From positions 1 through 64,000 of the forward strand of contig JAMCCL010000102.1 in the NCBI GenBank assembly GCA_024516035.1: DNA of 64,000 nt, read 5' to 3'. The notes beneath the pieces are model-generated. The model did no database searches and was not told where the DNA came from. It saw only the letters and a program-made list of their open reading frames with translations. This DNA comes from Bactericera cockerelli. Its lineage: Eukaryota > Arthropoda > Insecta > Hemiptera > Triozidae. Both the position numbers and the translations under genes were made by a program. Below are positions 49,480 to 58,419 of this stretch, piece after piece. Within the stretch, counting starts at the first letter, position 1; each line of letters starts with the position of its first letter.

Positions 49480-50708
49480 AAATCTACATTATTTTCTGGA
49501 TTGTATTGGTTAGTGGATAAAGTCTTACAACTGCATCATGTATTATTAGAGCGTACAGGGTTGTTTTTTCAGTAACATTTGCAGCTAATTCGTATTCAAT
49601 GCGAATATCTACTGTAGAGCTGTGTTTCCATAGTTCGGACTGTTTTGAACAATCAATAACCACAATGGGGGCTTTTGCTAAATAATCTTTATAACTAAGA
49701 TACGGTTCACTGATTTTTCGATAGTAATTCCTTGGAAATCACAATACATTAGATAAAGAGGAATGTACTTCTTCTGTTCAAAGTCAATATTTAAAGACTC
49801 GTAGGGGAAACAAACAGAGTTGAGATAGACTTTTATATTCTTAGCTTTACATGGTCAAACATAGATGGATCCTTTGTCAAGCTGTTTGTCCCGGTCTGTT
49901 TGGAACCCTAAAAGTATAAATCTAGGTTTGTCTTGCGCATTACTTGTCTTTACTGTCCAGTTGATCTCTTTACTTGCTGGTAAATTCGGATAGTAATTCA
50001 AACTCCATTTTCTAAAGCTCATGTCAATCGGAATGTTTCTCTTGTACTGAGAGAGCAGCTCCAGACGTATGGGATCGCTGACTTGAACATGTGGTACCTT
50101 CCATACTACTTTTGTGAGTTGAACTTTTGCATCTGTTACAGCAGCGGTACCCGTAGATAATAGAGCATCCTTGGAACTCTTGGATCGCATTAAAATCAAG
50201 TCCAGACGTTGATTGAGCAGAATTTTATCATAGTTTTCAGCGAAACCCAATAGATATTTCAGTTTGAGATATCCACTAAAGGTATAACTTGTTGTAATTT
50301 CAACTGACTGTCCTGATGTCTCATATTTTTTCATTTCATCGCTTGAGTATGATGGATATGCTTTTAGAGTGGATGTGATGCCAACATTTTTATTAGAATC
50401 GATTTCAACACTATTCATTTCCAAGCGAATCTCATCAAACAGGAAGCACAGTCCATTGTTTACAAACTGAATGGATTTATTAGCCTCCAGATTGGTTCCA
50501 TCTTCTTTACGATTTTTCCTTCAATGTAGATTCCCGATTCACTTAGCAGCAGATATGAGCTTTCCTGGTTAATACTGATGATGATATTGTCTGTACTGTC
50601 CAAGCTGATACTTGTGTACGGTCCATACGTATGACTTTCATAACGAATTATATTTTCATCGTAAGTCACACGATTGTTCAAATTCAAAATATTGTCTTCA
50701 ATGTTCAT
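49480..50708 (-). pseudogene. Polinton major capsid protein (hexon-like), broken
   Basis: The N-terminal frame 50,708-50,460 and central frame 50,424-49,855 belong to one gene whose frame changes around 50,430-50,460 and again near 49,850. The remaining C-terminal part (to about 49,490) is further damaged. Recognisable blocks include EMNSVEIDSNKNVG, KVVWKVPHVQVSDPIRLELL, WSLNYYPNLP and RFILLGFQTDRDKQ, characteristic of the double-jelly-roll capsid proteins of Polintons and adintoviruses. No intact capsid can be made from this copy as read. Confidence 0.75.
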
Positions 50709-50879
50709 TTTTGTTTCACACTATAGCCTAAGCTTTGTAGAATTTTTACACTCCTTTTGGTAAGTTTCTTTAGTTTTATTTTTTTTTTTTATTACTTTTC
50801 ACTTGTATAACACTTGTTGGAATGACCTTAAGGAGAGTGGGCACACTCTTTTTATTGCTTTTCACACGTTTCATCACAA

Positions 50880-51560
50880 TCATATTTTCAAATGTAATTC
50901 TAAGGATATCTCTTCACCTCGAAAGTCTATTAAATTATGTCTTTCGTCAACAAGCTTCACAATCAATCTGTCAATTTCATCTGTATTGAGTGGTAAATAT
51001 ATAACATTGTTGGGAACTTCTGTGATCCGGAAACCAGGTGGTACATTCAGGAAATATTTATACAAACAATTACTGGACACACCGTCTTGATAGGAACCAT
51101 TGACTATGTTTACGTCAATTTTTATTGTATTTATTTTGGAAATTTTCAAAGTATTTGTTGAGGTCAGCATAGTGTGTGCAATGTATATTTCTTTAGGGAG
51201 TCCAAGCATATCGGCAAGTGATCGCTCCTTGAAATCAACATTATACTTGCACCAAAATAAACATTTCAGAGTGTTTACATTGGGTTTAATAGATATCGCA
51301 TTTTCACCCAACTTGGATTTCAAGTAGCTTTCAATATCCAATAGTTCGTAAGTTCCTTCTTCTATTTCAATGTCAATCCAATCTTTACTATCGTCCTGAT
51401 ATCTGAAAACATTGTTTGTCCGATCAATGTTTGGAATACTATTGTAGGTTTGAAATTGTGTCAAACCAATAACAGCATCTGTTGAAACTTTTAAAGGAGG
51501 AAATATTGAACACACAATTTCAGATTGTCTAGAAGTTATATGAAAAATTCTGCTGGACAT
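50880..51560 (-). CDS. Minor capsid (penton-like) protein
   Basis: 226 codons, uninterrupted. Beta-rich throughout (IHLI-type alternation), with blocks FPPLKVSTDAVIGLTQFQTY, EEGTYELLDIESYLKSKL, FLNVPPGFRITEVP and NVIYLPL. This pattern matches the single-jelly-roll minor capsid protein encoded next to the hexon gene in Polintons and adintoviruses; the assignment is also positional. It lies between the protease and major capsid genes on the same strand. Being intact while the major capsid is broken may be chance. Confidence 0.7.
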   Translation of the reverse strand: MSSRIFHITSRQSEIVCSIFPPLKVSTDAVIGLTQFQTYNSIPNIDRTNNVFRYQDDSKDWIDIEIEEGTYELLDIESYLKSKLGENAISIKPNVNTLKCLFWCKYNVDFKERSLADMLGLPKEIYIAHTMLTSTNTLKISKINTIKIDVNIVNGSYQDGVSSNCLYKYFLNVPPGFRITEVPNNVIYLPLNTDEIDRLIVKLVDERHNLIDFRGEEISLELHLKI

Positions 51561-51571
51561 GTTTTTTTTAT

Positions 51572-51943
51572 TTATTTGTTAAATAATTCAATAGTTTTCT
51601 GAACAATATATTTCAAACACAAGTGTCCACAATTAACTGATCTGTATTTCTGTTCTCGCTCATAGTTATAGAAAATTTTACACCCATTAAGGTATACTCT
51701 TATTTCTACAGGTGGACGCAAGTTGCCAAAACTATCATAATAAAAGGCAGAGTTATTTTTCTTCAACATGGCTACCCAATGAGTGCCAGGTCCACTTGAT
51801 TTGTCAAGATTAATAATCATCACTTCATTTGTTCTTGGTTTTGACGGGAGTTGATTCAAACTGTAGATGCCTCGAAAATGTGGAACATTGATTTCACGAA
51901 TCTTTTTCAAAATATCAATGTTTGTCAACGCTCTCCGAGGCAA
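51572..51943 (-). CDS. Adenain-like cysteine protease
   Basis: 123 codons, intact. Catalytic residues are visible in adenain order: His55 (GTHWVAML), Asp70 (YYDSFG), Gln98 (EREQKY) and Cys105 (NCGHLCL). This is the Ulp1/adenovirus-protease fold used for capsid maturation in Polintons. The frame begins 5 bp after the stop of the neighbouring core-like gene, suggesting co-transcription. The protein is shorter than typical adenovirus proteases (about 200 residues) but keeps all four active-site positions. Confidence 0.85.
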   Translation of the reverse strand: MPRRALTNIDILKKIREINVPHFRGIYSLNQLPSKPRTNEVMIINLDKSSGPGTHWVAMLKKNNSAFYYDSFGNLRPPVEIRVYLNGCKIFYNYEREQKYRSVNCGHLCLKYIVQKTIELFNK

Positions 51944-51948
51944 ATCAT

Positions 51949-52287
51949 TTAGTTTTTTGACAAGACATTAAAATAGTTTGAGTATGGTTTTATGTACAAC
52001 CCCTGTCCACTTTTAATAGGAGTAACAGCACCCGAAGAACCAGCAGCCTTGAAATCTGCGATTGCTTTTGCAATACCACTAACACCGCCAGCAATGGATC
52101 CGAGGGCACTTAAACCAGCAAGTATGGGGATAGCAGCCGGCAAGAATCCACCTGACATTGTCTTGGCTATTCTGAGTCTTCTCGGAATTTTCTTGTTTAC
52201 TTTTTTCCCCCGGATAGCTTTACGTGCAGCCATCAGAGCGTGTTTACTAATCAACTTGAGATTATCACTTTCTCCAGCAGATTTCAT
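51949..52287 (-). CDS. Core/membrane-active small virion protein
   Basis: 112 codons: a basic N-terminal half (ARKAIRGKKVNKKIPRRLR), then a Gly/Ala-rich hydrophobic helix (GGFLPAAIPILAGLSALGS) and a second amphipathic stretch (IAGGVSGIAKAIADFKAAGS), ending near GLYIKPYSNYF. The layout resembles the pX/pVI-type small proteins reported in adintoviruses. The DNA-binding plus membrane-active role is inferred from composition and position between PLA2-like and protease genes. Confidence 0.6.
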   Translation of the reverse strand: MKSAGESDNLKLISKHALMAARKAIRGKKVNKKIPRRLRIAKTMSGGFLPAAIPILAGLSALGSIAGGVSGIAKAIADFKAAGSSGAVTPIKSGQGLYIKPYSNYFNVLSKN

Positions 52288-52303
52288 TCCTAGCGCAGCA
52301 GCT

Positions 52304-52639
52304 TTAGTTAGTTTTCGAAAAAATCATTGTTGTCTTCTTTTTGCGACGTAGACCAGCGCCCATTTTTCTTTTAACTTTCATAGCGTTAGTCACGAACAAG
52401 GCAGCAGCTTTTTCCGGCAAGTTTGAATCTCTGGCCAACACTCTCTGCCAAGCTTTGTTTTCCAATTCCCAATCTGCTTGCTTACGATCGGCTTTCTTGT
52501 CAGCGTATTTGAGATCGTGTTCTTTACAGGCCGAATCCAACGAATTAATTCCTTCTTGATCTTTTCTTTTATCCAATCTTGTTCCTGGACCACAGAATCT
52601 GTACGACGGAATGTGAAGTTCAAATGGTAAACTTATCAA
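52304..52639 (-). CDS. PLA2-like domain protein
   Basis: 111 codons. YRFCGPGT (residues 13-20) resembles the calcium loop, and DSACKEHDLKYAD the catalytic His-Asp helix (His41, Asp42, Tyr45), of phospholipase A2 domains like those in parvovirus VP1 and in some Polintons. A basic tail (KVKRKMGAGLRRKKK) follows. A start at 52,679 (MIRRRGKGLLNKL) is in another frame, so the 5' end seems frameshifted near 52,625. Role presumed in virion membrane crossing, by analogy only. Confidence 0.7.
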   Translation of the reverse strand: MISLPFELHIPSYRFCGPGTRLDKRKDQEGINSLDSACKEHDLKYADKKADRKQADWELENKAWQRVLARDSNLPEKAAALFVTNAMKVKRKMGAGLRRKKKTTMIFSKTN

Positions 52640-52836
52640 TCAACTTATTTAAGAGACCTTTTCCACGTCTGCGAATCATTAACAATAAAGTGATTGTTGT
52701 GAAAACATTGGTTTATATAGGAAAACAAAGAAAGAAAAAAAAAAATCAGTAATCATGAAAACAAAAAAATGTAAAGAAAATTTAAATGTTGAAAATTTTG
52801 ACTTTGTCAGCGAAGTGAAATCAAAAAATAAAAAAA

Positions 52837-53445
52837 ATGGAAATTTTTTTCCAAACAAATGTACGAGCCTTAATTGTCGGTCCAAGCGGATCGGGTAAGA
52901 CCAATCTTCTGCTGGCTCTCTTGTTACATCCAAACGGATTGCGCTTTGAAAACGTTTATGTGTACTCAAAATCATTTCAACAACCAAAATATCAATTTTT
53001 AGAGAAAATTTTGAATGGAATCAAAGAGGTGCAACTCAAGTATTTACAAACGACGAAGATATGATTCAACCGTGTGAAACAAAGAAAAAATACTGTTTTT
53101 GTAATGGACGACATTGCTTTTGAGAAACAAAAAAATATTAAACAATTTTTTTCCCAAGGTAGACATTTTCCTCGTTGACATCATTCTTCTAGCGCAAACT
53201 TATTCAGCTATTGGTAAACAATTGATTCGAGATAATGCAAACTTTCTATGTATTTTTCAACAAGATCCCTCAACTTGAAACATATTTATTCCGATCATGT
53301 TTCTGATTTGTCTTTTGAAAAGTTTAAAGAGATGTGTCAGTATTGTTGGAAATCGAAACATGGATTTCTCGTATTGGATAAAGAATCCGACAGCAAGTCT
53401 GGGCGGTTTCGATGTGGCTTGGATAAATACTTCATAGATATATAA
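52837..53445 (+). pseudogene. A32/FtsK-type packaging ATPase, broken
   Basis: The first frame has a textbook Walker A, GPSGSGKTNLLLALLL (residues 15-30), and ends at 53,064. A Walker B-like VFVMDDIAFEK is in another frame near 53,098-53,130. The C-terminal third (SDLSFEKFKEMCQYCW ... GRFRCGLDKYF) is in the frame 53,248-53,445. At least two frameshifts separate these blocks. It is divergently oriented from the PLA2-like gene across about 150 bp of AT-rich DNA that should hold both promoters. Confidence 0.75.
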
Positions 53446-53477
53446 GACAATGATTGCAAATGTAGAACTTATTAGAC

Positions 53478-54275
53478 ATGAGTCTTTCAAAAGAACTGAG
53501 TGAAGCGAAAATTCTCGCTAAAAAAATTAGTGACGCGCAGAAAGAAATACGAGCTAAAACTTATCCCTTAAAATTAGACAAGATGAACAATCAAACAGTA
53601 TTAAAAGTTTCTTGAAACCAGTATCAGAACCATTGACTAAAATTGCCCAAAGTAAAAGAGAAAAAAATCAACTTTCTGAAGAGATTACAAGAACAGAGAA
53701 CAGCAGCATCATCAGGTGTACCATCAATCAAAAGAGAACCAATATCTTCGCTCAGACGAATACCTGAACTTTTTGAAGAAATTTGACAGTCCATCGAGAA
53801 TCAGAAGATACAATGATGAAGATGGTCAAACGTCTGATTCCGAACGATATGCTAGTCCACTAGATACATGGTCCTTAGGTGAACAATCGACTATTCAAAC
53901 GCCAGATATTTCAACTTCCAGGCACCTCAACGTCATATCAACAGTCGAGTCCTGGTTACGATAGAAAAACTGTTCGATAGACGATACAATCAAATGATTT
54001 TTCCAAGTCCAACAACAGGCTCTCCATTAAAAATGAAGTTAAAACCATCAAGATTAAGTATATCAATGCCTAGCTCACCAAAACCTTCTTTGGAAGCCCT
54101 AAAAAGAGGACCATTACTGGAACGAAGAAATACAATGTTAACACCACCGCCACCACTATTATCTCCGTCACTTGAACAGGAGCAACCTCAAAATTATTCC
54201 ATGAATGAACCAATGCTGCAGACATCACACCACCACCACCAACCATTGAAGCCGATAACACTCAGAATAGTTTGA
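53478..54275 (+). pseudogene. Broken Polinton gene, coiled-coil then Ser/Pro-rich
   Basis: Starts MSLSKELSEAKILAKKISDA (about 53,478), helical and charged. After frame changes it continues as a Ser/Asp-rich frame (53,716-53,964) and a Pro/Ser-rich, His-repeat frame (53,994-54,275). Probably the N-terminal and linker parts of the protein whose C-terminal domain is at 54,300-54,827. Confidence 0.45.
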
Positions 54276-54299
54276 CACAAAGCGCAACCTATTTCATAC

Positions 54300-54827
54300 C
54301 TATGAATTCAAAGACAACAAAAAAGCTTCTTTGATAGATCGTTTTTTAAAAGCATTAGATGATCAAGCCATCGTAATCGATAAAGTTACCGGTATCAAAA
54401 GAAAAGATGGAAAATATTTCCTAGGAAAAAAAGAAATTGCATTTTTTTAAGGACACCTAACGAACACATACGTATTGGTCAAAATAATTATCCAGTCACT
54501 CGCGGACTTATGGAATTATTGTTTCTCAAACAACCAAATCAAGAGAACTATACCAATCTGGATGAAAGAAATTACGTGAGAATTATAAAGGATACTAAAC
54601 TTGAACCTTTGTCAAGTAAAATACAACAATTTCAGGGATCGGGTTTACCAAATATTATGTTTGACAGTAATCGTAATAAGGAATTTGTTTACTTTAATGA
54701 TCCCAATGAGTTAGTAGAGAGACTTTTACTCTTGAAAAGGTCACAAGCTGCAGGCAATTATCTAGCCCACATAAACGAAATAAATTCAATTTTAGAAGAA
54801 CTCAAAGAATGTAATGTAATTAATTAA
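54300..54827 (+). pseudogene. DUF8207-like C-terminal domain (broken)
   Basis: Early block ASLIDRFLKALDD, then after a frame change MELLFLKQPNQENYTNLDE, NKEFVYFNDPNELVERLLLL and AAGNYLAHINEINSILEEL. This domain is familiar from uncharacterised insect proteins linked to Polintons; I recall the name DUF8207 from memory. Function unknown. The frame is intact from 54,510 to the stop at 54,827, just before the right TIR zone. Confidence 0.55.
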
Positions 54828-54857
54828 ATCGAGAGGGAAAAAAATAAATTGAATTCT

Positions 54858-55767
54858 TTTATTACGTCTAGCATCACCCTGTATATGTTTACTAGTCAAA
54901 AGAGAATCGTTGATATGGCGTGATCACTGGCTGAGGTCATGGGTCAAATTTGATAGCAACTGCCGGTTTGCATGTTAACAATAGATAAGAAGAATTGAGT
55001 TGCAAAGTTAGAACTGATAAAGACCTTTAGTTAGCTTTTCTAGCTATGAATAAATTGATTCCCACTATAAAAAGAATAAATAAGATCTACAACCATCCTG
55101 TATATTTTGACTAATTCTTTTATTACGTCTAGCATCACCCTGTATATGTTTACTAGTCAAGAGAGAATCGTTGATATGGCGTGATCACTGGCTGAGGTCA
55201 TGGGTCAAATTTGATAGCAACTGCCGGTTTGCATGTTAACAATAGATAAGAAGAATTTAGTTGCAATGTTAGAACTGATAAAGACCTTTAGTTAGCTTTT
55301 CTAGCTATGAATAAATTAGCATTTGACGAAATAATATTATGCCGACAGTTCACAGGTCTATGGTTCGAATCCCAAAAATGTCGGAGGTTTTTTTTTGTTG
55401 TTGTACAAATAATATCGCTTCAACTTGGACACTGAATTGAACACACACTTGGTCTTTGTAATTTAATGTCAATCGCTAAGGCTGCAAATCCACAGGTCTA
55501 TGGTTCGAATCCCAAATATAACAATGAAATATCAGTTCTCAGAGTCTACAGGTCAACACTTCGATTCCCACTATTGCGTAAATTCACCAAAACACATAAA
55601 CTGCCCTAGGGGGGGCTGAAATTAAGCTAGGGGGCTGAAAGTGGTACCAAAAGATGCCGGTCGTCGAGGCGGTTCCAAAAATATATATTTCAGCAAACCA
55701 ACTTCAGCCGTTTGGATTTTACAGCCATTAGTTGTTATTGCATGAGACCCGTGTTTTATACTCTACT
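54858..55767. repeat. Polinton right TIR with an extra tandem module
   Basis: 55,767 back to 54,983 is the inverse of the left TIR. Inside it, the module from ACGTCTAGCATCACCCTGTA to AGATAAGAAGAAT is tandemly duplicated (first copy 54,866-54,995, second 55,122-55,255). Plus-strand box B strings GGTTCGAATCC are at 55,362-55,372 and 55,502-55,512, with a degenerate third near 55,559. Confidence 0.9.
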
Positions 55768-55773
55768 GATTTG
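55768..55773. repeat. Polinton target duplication, right
   Basis: GATTTG, identical to 43,548-43,553. Confidence 0.9.
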
Positions 55774-55961
55774 TTTACTAGGATTGTACTAAAAGCCAGA
55801 TTTTTGTAGTGCAGAAAACATAGAAATTTGGACACACAGGGGTCCGCAAAGGTTGACACAACTGATTTGTGAACGAGAATTGTACTGCACGCAAAGTTTT
55901 CAGAGTGAAGAAAGCTGAAAATCTTGCGACTTCCTGGGGGAAGGATTGTTTCGAGAAACAT
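55774..55961 (-). pseudogene. DIRS frame upstream of the recombinase
   Basis: Minus-strand frame containing STILVHKSVVSTFADP and then STILVNKSV, which stops at the Polinton junction. The continuation V-CTFADP lies on the other side at 43,540. This shows that the insertion split one frame. The segment also contains a tandem duplication of about 32 codons, in the linker before the recombinase. Confidence 0.6.
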
Positions 55962-56194
55962 TCTTAACTGACGACCATGAGAGCCACCTTTCCCAAGGAG
56001 CTTTGTAGGTTTTTAACTTAGAAGGGCGCCAACTGGGGGAGCTTTTCCTGTGGACAGGTCTACTAGGCACTCGTTAGGATCCTTCAGAGTGATAGGTTGG
56101 TAAACTGCTCTCCTCAGCAGATGTGGGCGCCAGAACGCGTTTTCCCAGGACGGAGCAATCATGATAAATACGTCATGAGCTGAGTTCAGCTGGT

Positions 56195-56800
56195 TCAGGA
56201 CTCGAGGAAGCAGGGGAGGGGTAGGAATACCCATGCTAGCGGGAAGTTCCATTCTCTGAAGAGGGTGCCTCCTTTAGAGACCTTGCTTGAACATCTCGAG
56301 CTGAGCGAGAAATGTAACATGGAACGACTGCCGCCTTTGCTGACGCAAAGAAGTCTATGACCGGTTTTCCCCAGAACCGAAATATAGGTGAAGTTAGCTG
56401 GAGGAGAAGGTGCCCTTCGGGAATTAGATTTGAGCGGGATAGACTGTCTGCGATGTTGTACATCTCTGGGATGTACTCTGCTCAGAGAACAATATAGTTG
56501 ACTGACGCTATCCTGTAGATTTTCTCTACTCTCCTCAGGAGACTGATATATTTGGTCCCTCCTTCCTTTCTGAACAAGAACTAGTTTGTTCTGAAGATAT
56601 TCCAAATGTGTTTCTAAGGACATCTGCAAAGAGCTCTTTGACATTGATATGCCATTCTTTTTGGCTCCTTCTCCAAGAACCTTGGGCCATTTGGTTGCCT
56701 TCATCACTCCCCATCCACTGGCTGATGTGCTTTCGTCACAAACACTTGAGGTGGACGATGAAAAATTGGAGTTGGAAGATGAAGCATTGAAATCCACCAA
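56195..56800 (-). pseudogene. DIRS RNase H-like region
   Basis: The frame starts near MVDFNASSS and holds TSASGWGVMKATKW, the first strand of retroelement RNase H (usually DASxxGWG). An overlapping frame (56,463-56,236) has YNIADSLSRS and WGKPVIDFFASA, the D.LSR and P.IDLFA-type blocks that end RNase H and begin the next domain in DIRS polyproteins. At least one frameshift separates these. No reverse transcriptase YxDD region is found upstream. Confidence 0.55.
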
Positions 56801-56839
56801 CGAATCGAGATAGGACCATCGAAGGAATTTGACCCAACA

Positions 56840-57310
56840 TTAGGGGTTTGGATCTTGGGAGTCGCCGACTAAGTTTTCGGGTTGAGGACCTCTCACACCC
56901 AAAGCTCTTTTTCTTGTGATACCCGAGTTGCAGTGAGGGTGTTGAAATCGGGGGACAAGTATCCTCGTAGTGCGGCTTCTCTGAGGTCGTGGGCGAGGTT
57001 GAGAAGAAGAAGAGTGTGATTTCACAGCTTCGAGTAAGGCCTTGGGCTCAAACAATTAGTCTTCCGAAGGAGAAATTTCCTTCAGAATCCGACGCGGGAC
57101 CTAAATCGCTGGTACTGTTTCTCCGACTGGCAATCGTTTGGGATCTCTTTCCGCTTGCGTACTGAAGAAGCCTATCGGAAGTTCTTTAATCAGGTAGTTC
57201 TTCAACGACTTCACAGATGGATGTGCCGCAACGACCTTGTTCGAGGTGTCTGCCAGTGCAGGACGTTGAAGAATTAAGCCGTGGGATAATATCCCAAAAG
57301 CTCCGTCCAT
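56840..57310 (-). pseudogene. DIRS gag-like C-terminal frames
   Basis: Frames 57,310-57,101 (GILSHGLILQRPALAD, AAHPSVKSLKNYLI) and 57,055-56,840 (a Ser/Arg/Pro-rich stretch, SHSSSSQPRPRPQRSRTT). The first resembles the conserved helical end of DIRS gag. The second has the basic, low-complexity look of a nucleocapsid tail. Two frames, so damaged. Confidence 0.5.
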
Positions 57311-57332
57311 ATAAGCCAGGAGATCCGCTCAT

Positions 57333-57656
57333 TCACTTGGCCTTCAGTTGGCTGCAGGCGAGCGAAGATACCATAAGCGAAGATACTATGTATCTAATGC
57401 TGTTCCAACTTGTAGAATTGAGATTCTGACATTTGCGGCTATTTATTTTAGCTTCAGGAGCTGGAAGACGAACATCCGGCTCACGTTCTTTTACGCAGGG
57501 GGTAAAATCGAACGGAAGGTCTGGAGTCGCTAAAACTTCCTCGTGCTCGCCATACAGGGGAGGAGCTTCCGGAAGAGAATAGTCACCCTCAGAATACGAG
57601 GCTTCCGAAGGGTCAGACGCCGACAACTCATCGTTCTGGACGTATCGGTTGAACAT
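57333..57656 (-). pseudogene. DIRS gag-like central frame
   Basis: Contains PFDFTPCVKEREPDVRLP and STSWNSIRYIV, the latter a recurring block in DIRS-type gag proteins. 107 codons, open, preceded by an acidic region. Frame changes join it to 57,310 and to the upstream frames. Confidence 0.55.
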
Positions 57657-57975
57657 GAGTCGGCTAGAGCCTGGTGAAGAGAAAATTCATGGCGTCATTC
57701 ATCCTTGCCATCCGCCTGTCCTCTTGTTCTTGGAAGCGTTCGTCAAGAGTTTTTTGTGTCCAGAATCTTCCGGAGACTCTATTGACAGGGACGATTATCT
57801 GGAGACTGGTATGGAAACATTTCTAACCAGGATTCTGTCCGCTGCTTCACGAGAAATGAGCTCCGATTTTAGAGGAGTTACAGCCTGAGCCATGATATCG
57901 TGTGACTGCGATGATCCACGGATCTGCTTTTTCATATCCCTATAGTGGTATTCCGTCAAGACTGACGCACTTGGA

Positions 57976-58173
57976 TCAAAGGCCCGAAACTATATCCAGT
58001 GTGGGCAGGGCGAACCGAAGCTTGTTAAGGACTGTTGCATCCACTTCAAAGCCTAAGTCGATCCAGTTGATCAGCGTCCGGTTCCTCCAGGTATCAGGTA
58101 GAAACTTCTTTGCCGCATCCTTCAGGCGAGACAGGACGTCATTGTTAGACGGCAGGTCACAGAGAGCTCCCAA
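57976..58173 (-). pseudogene. DIRS gag-like N-terminal fragment
   Basis: 65 codons: NNDVLSRLKDAAKKFLPDTW, WIDLGFEVDATVLNKL. Helical, no named domain. Placed in gag by position on the minus strand ahead of the central frame. The 57,660-57,900 link has stops in the expected frame. Confidence 0.35.
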
Positions 58174-58195
58174 AGACTACCGTTGGTAATCCAGG

Positions 58196-58330
58196 TATCG
58201 TAGTAATCCGTTGGTTCGAATCTCACCCAGTGCATGGATTTTTCCTCATTAATTTGAGTTTGTGACCACATAATAACAAGACTCTGAGGGCTAGGTGGTA
58301 GAAAATGCTTTGAGCATTAACCTCGCCTGG
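58196..58330 (+). repeat. SINE-like repeat, second copy of 40,105
   Basis: Starts near box B GGTTCGAATCTC (58,213-58,224) and shares the block order described for 40,105-40,217. It lies inside the DIRS element between gag and the minisatellites, so it may be an insertion into the leader. Confidence 0.55.
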
Positions 58331-58419
58331 TGGATGTTACCGTAGCCATCTGACAAGAATACTAGGCAAACAGTGAGTATTGGCTGAATTTTATCTCTTG
58401 AACGGCTTAAATTATTGAG

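Larger units (their letters stand above)
43554..55767. mobile_element. Polinton/adintovirus-like element
   Basis: 12,214 bp, bounded by inverted repeats of about 784 bp that begin AGTAGAG and end CTCTACT, with perfect 6-bp target duplications GATTTG. Starting with AG and a 6-bp duplication are both Polinton/Maverick features. Genes recognised: PolB N-terminal region, adenain-like protease, major and minor capsid proteins, PLA2-like and core-like small proteins, A32/FtsK-type ATPase and a DUF8207-like protein. No integrase and no PolB exonuclease or palm motifs were found. Several frames are broken, so this is an old, non-autonomous endogenous copy. It disrupts the recombinase frame of the surrounding DIRS element. 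Confidence 0.88.
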
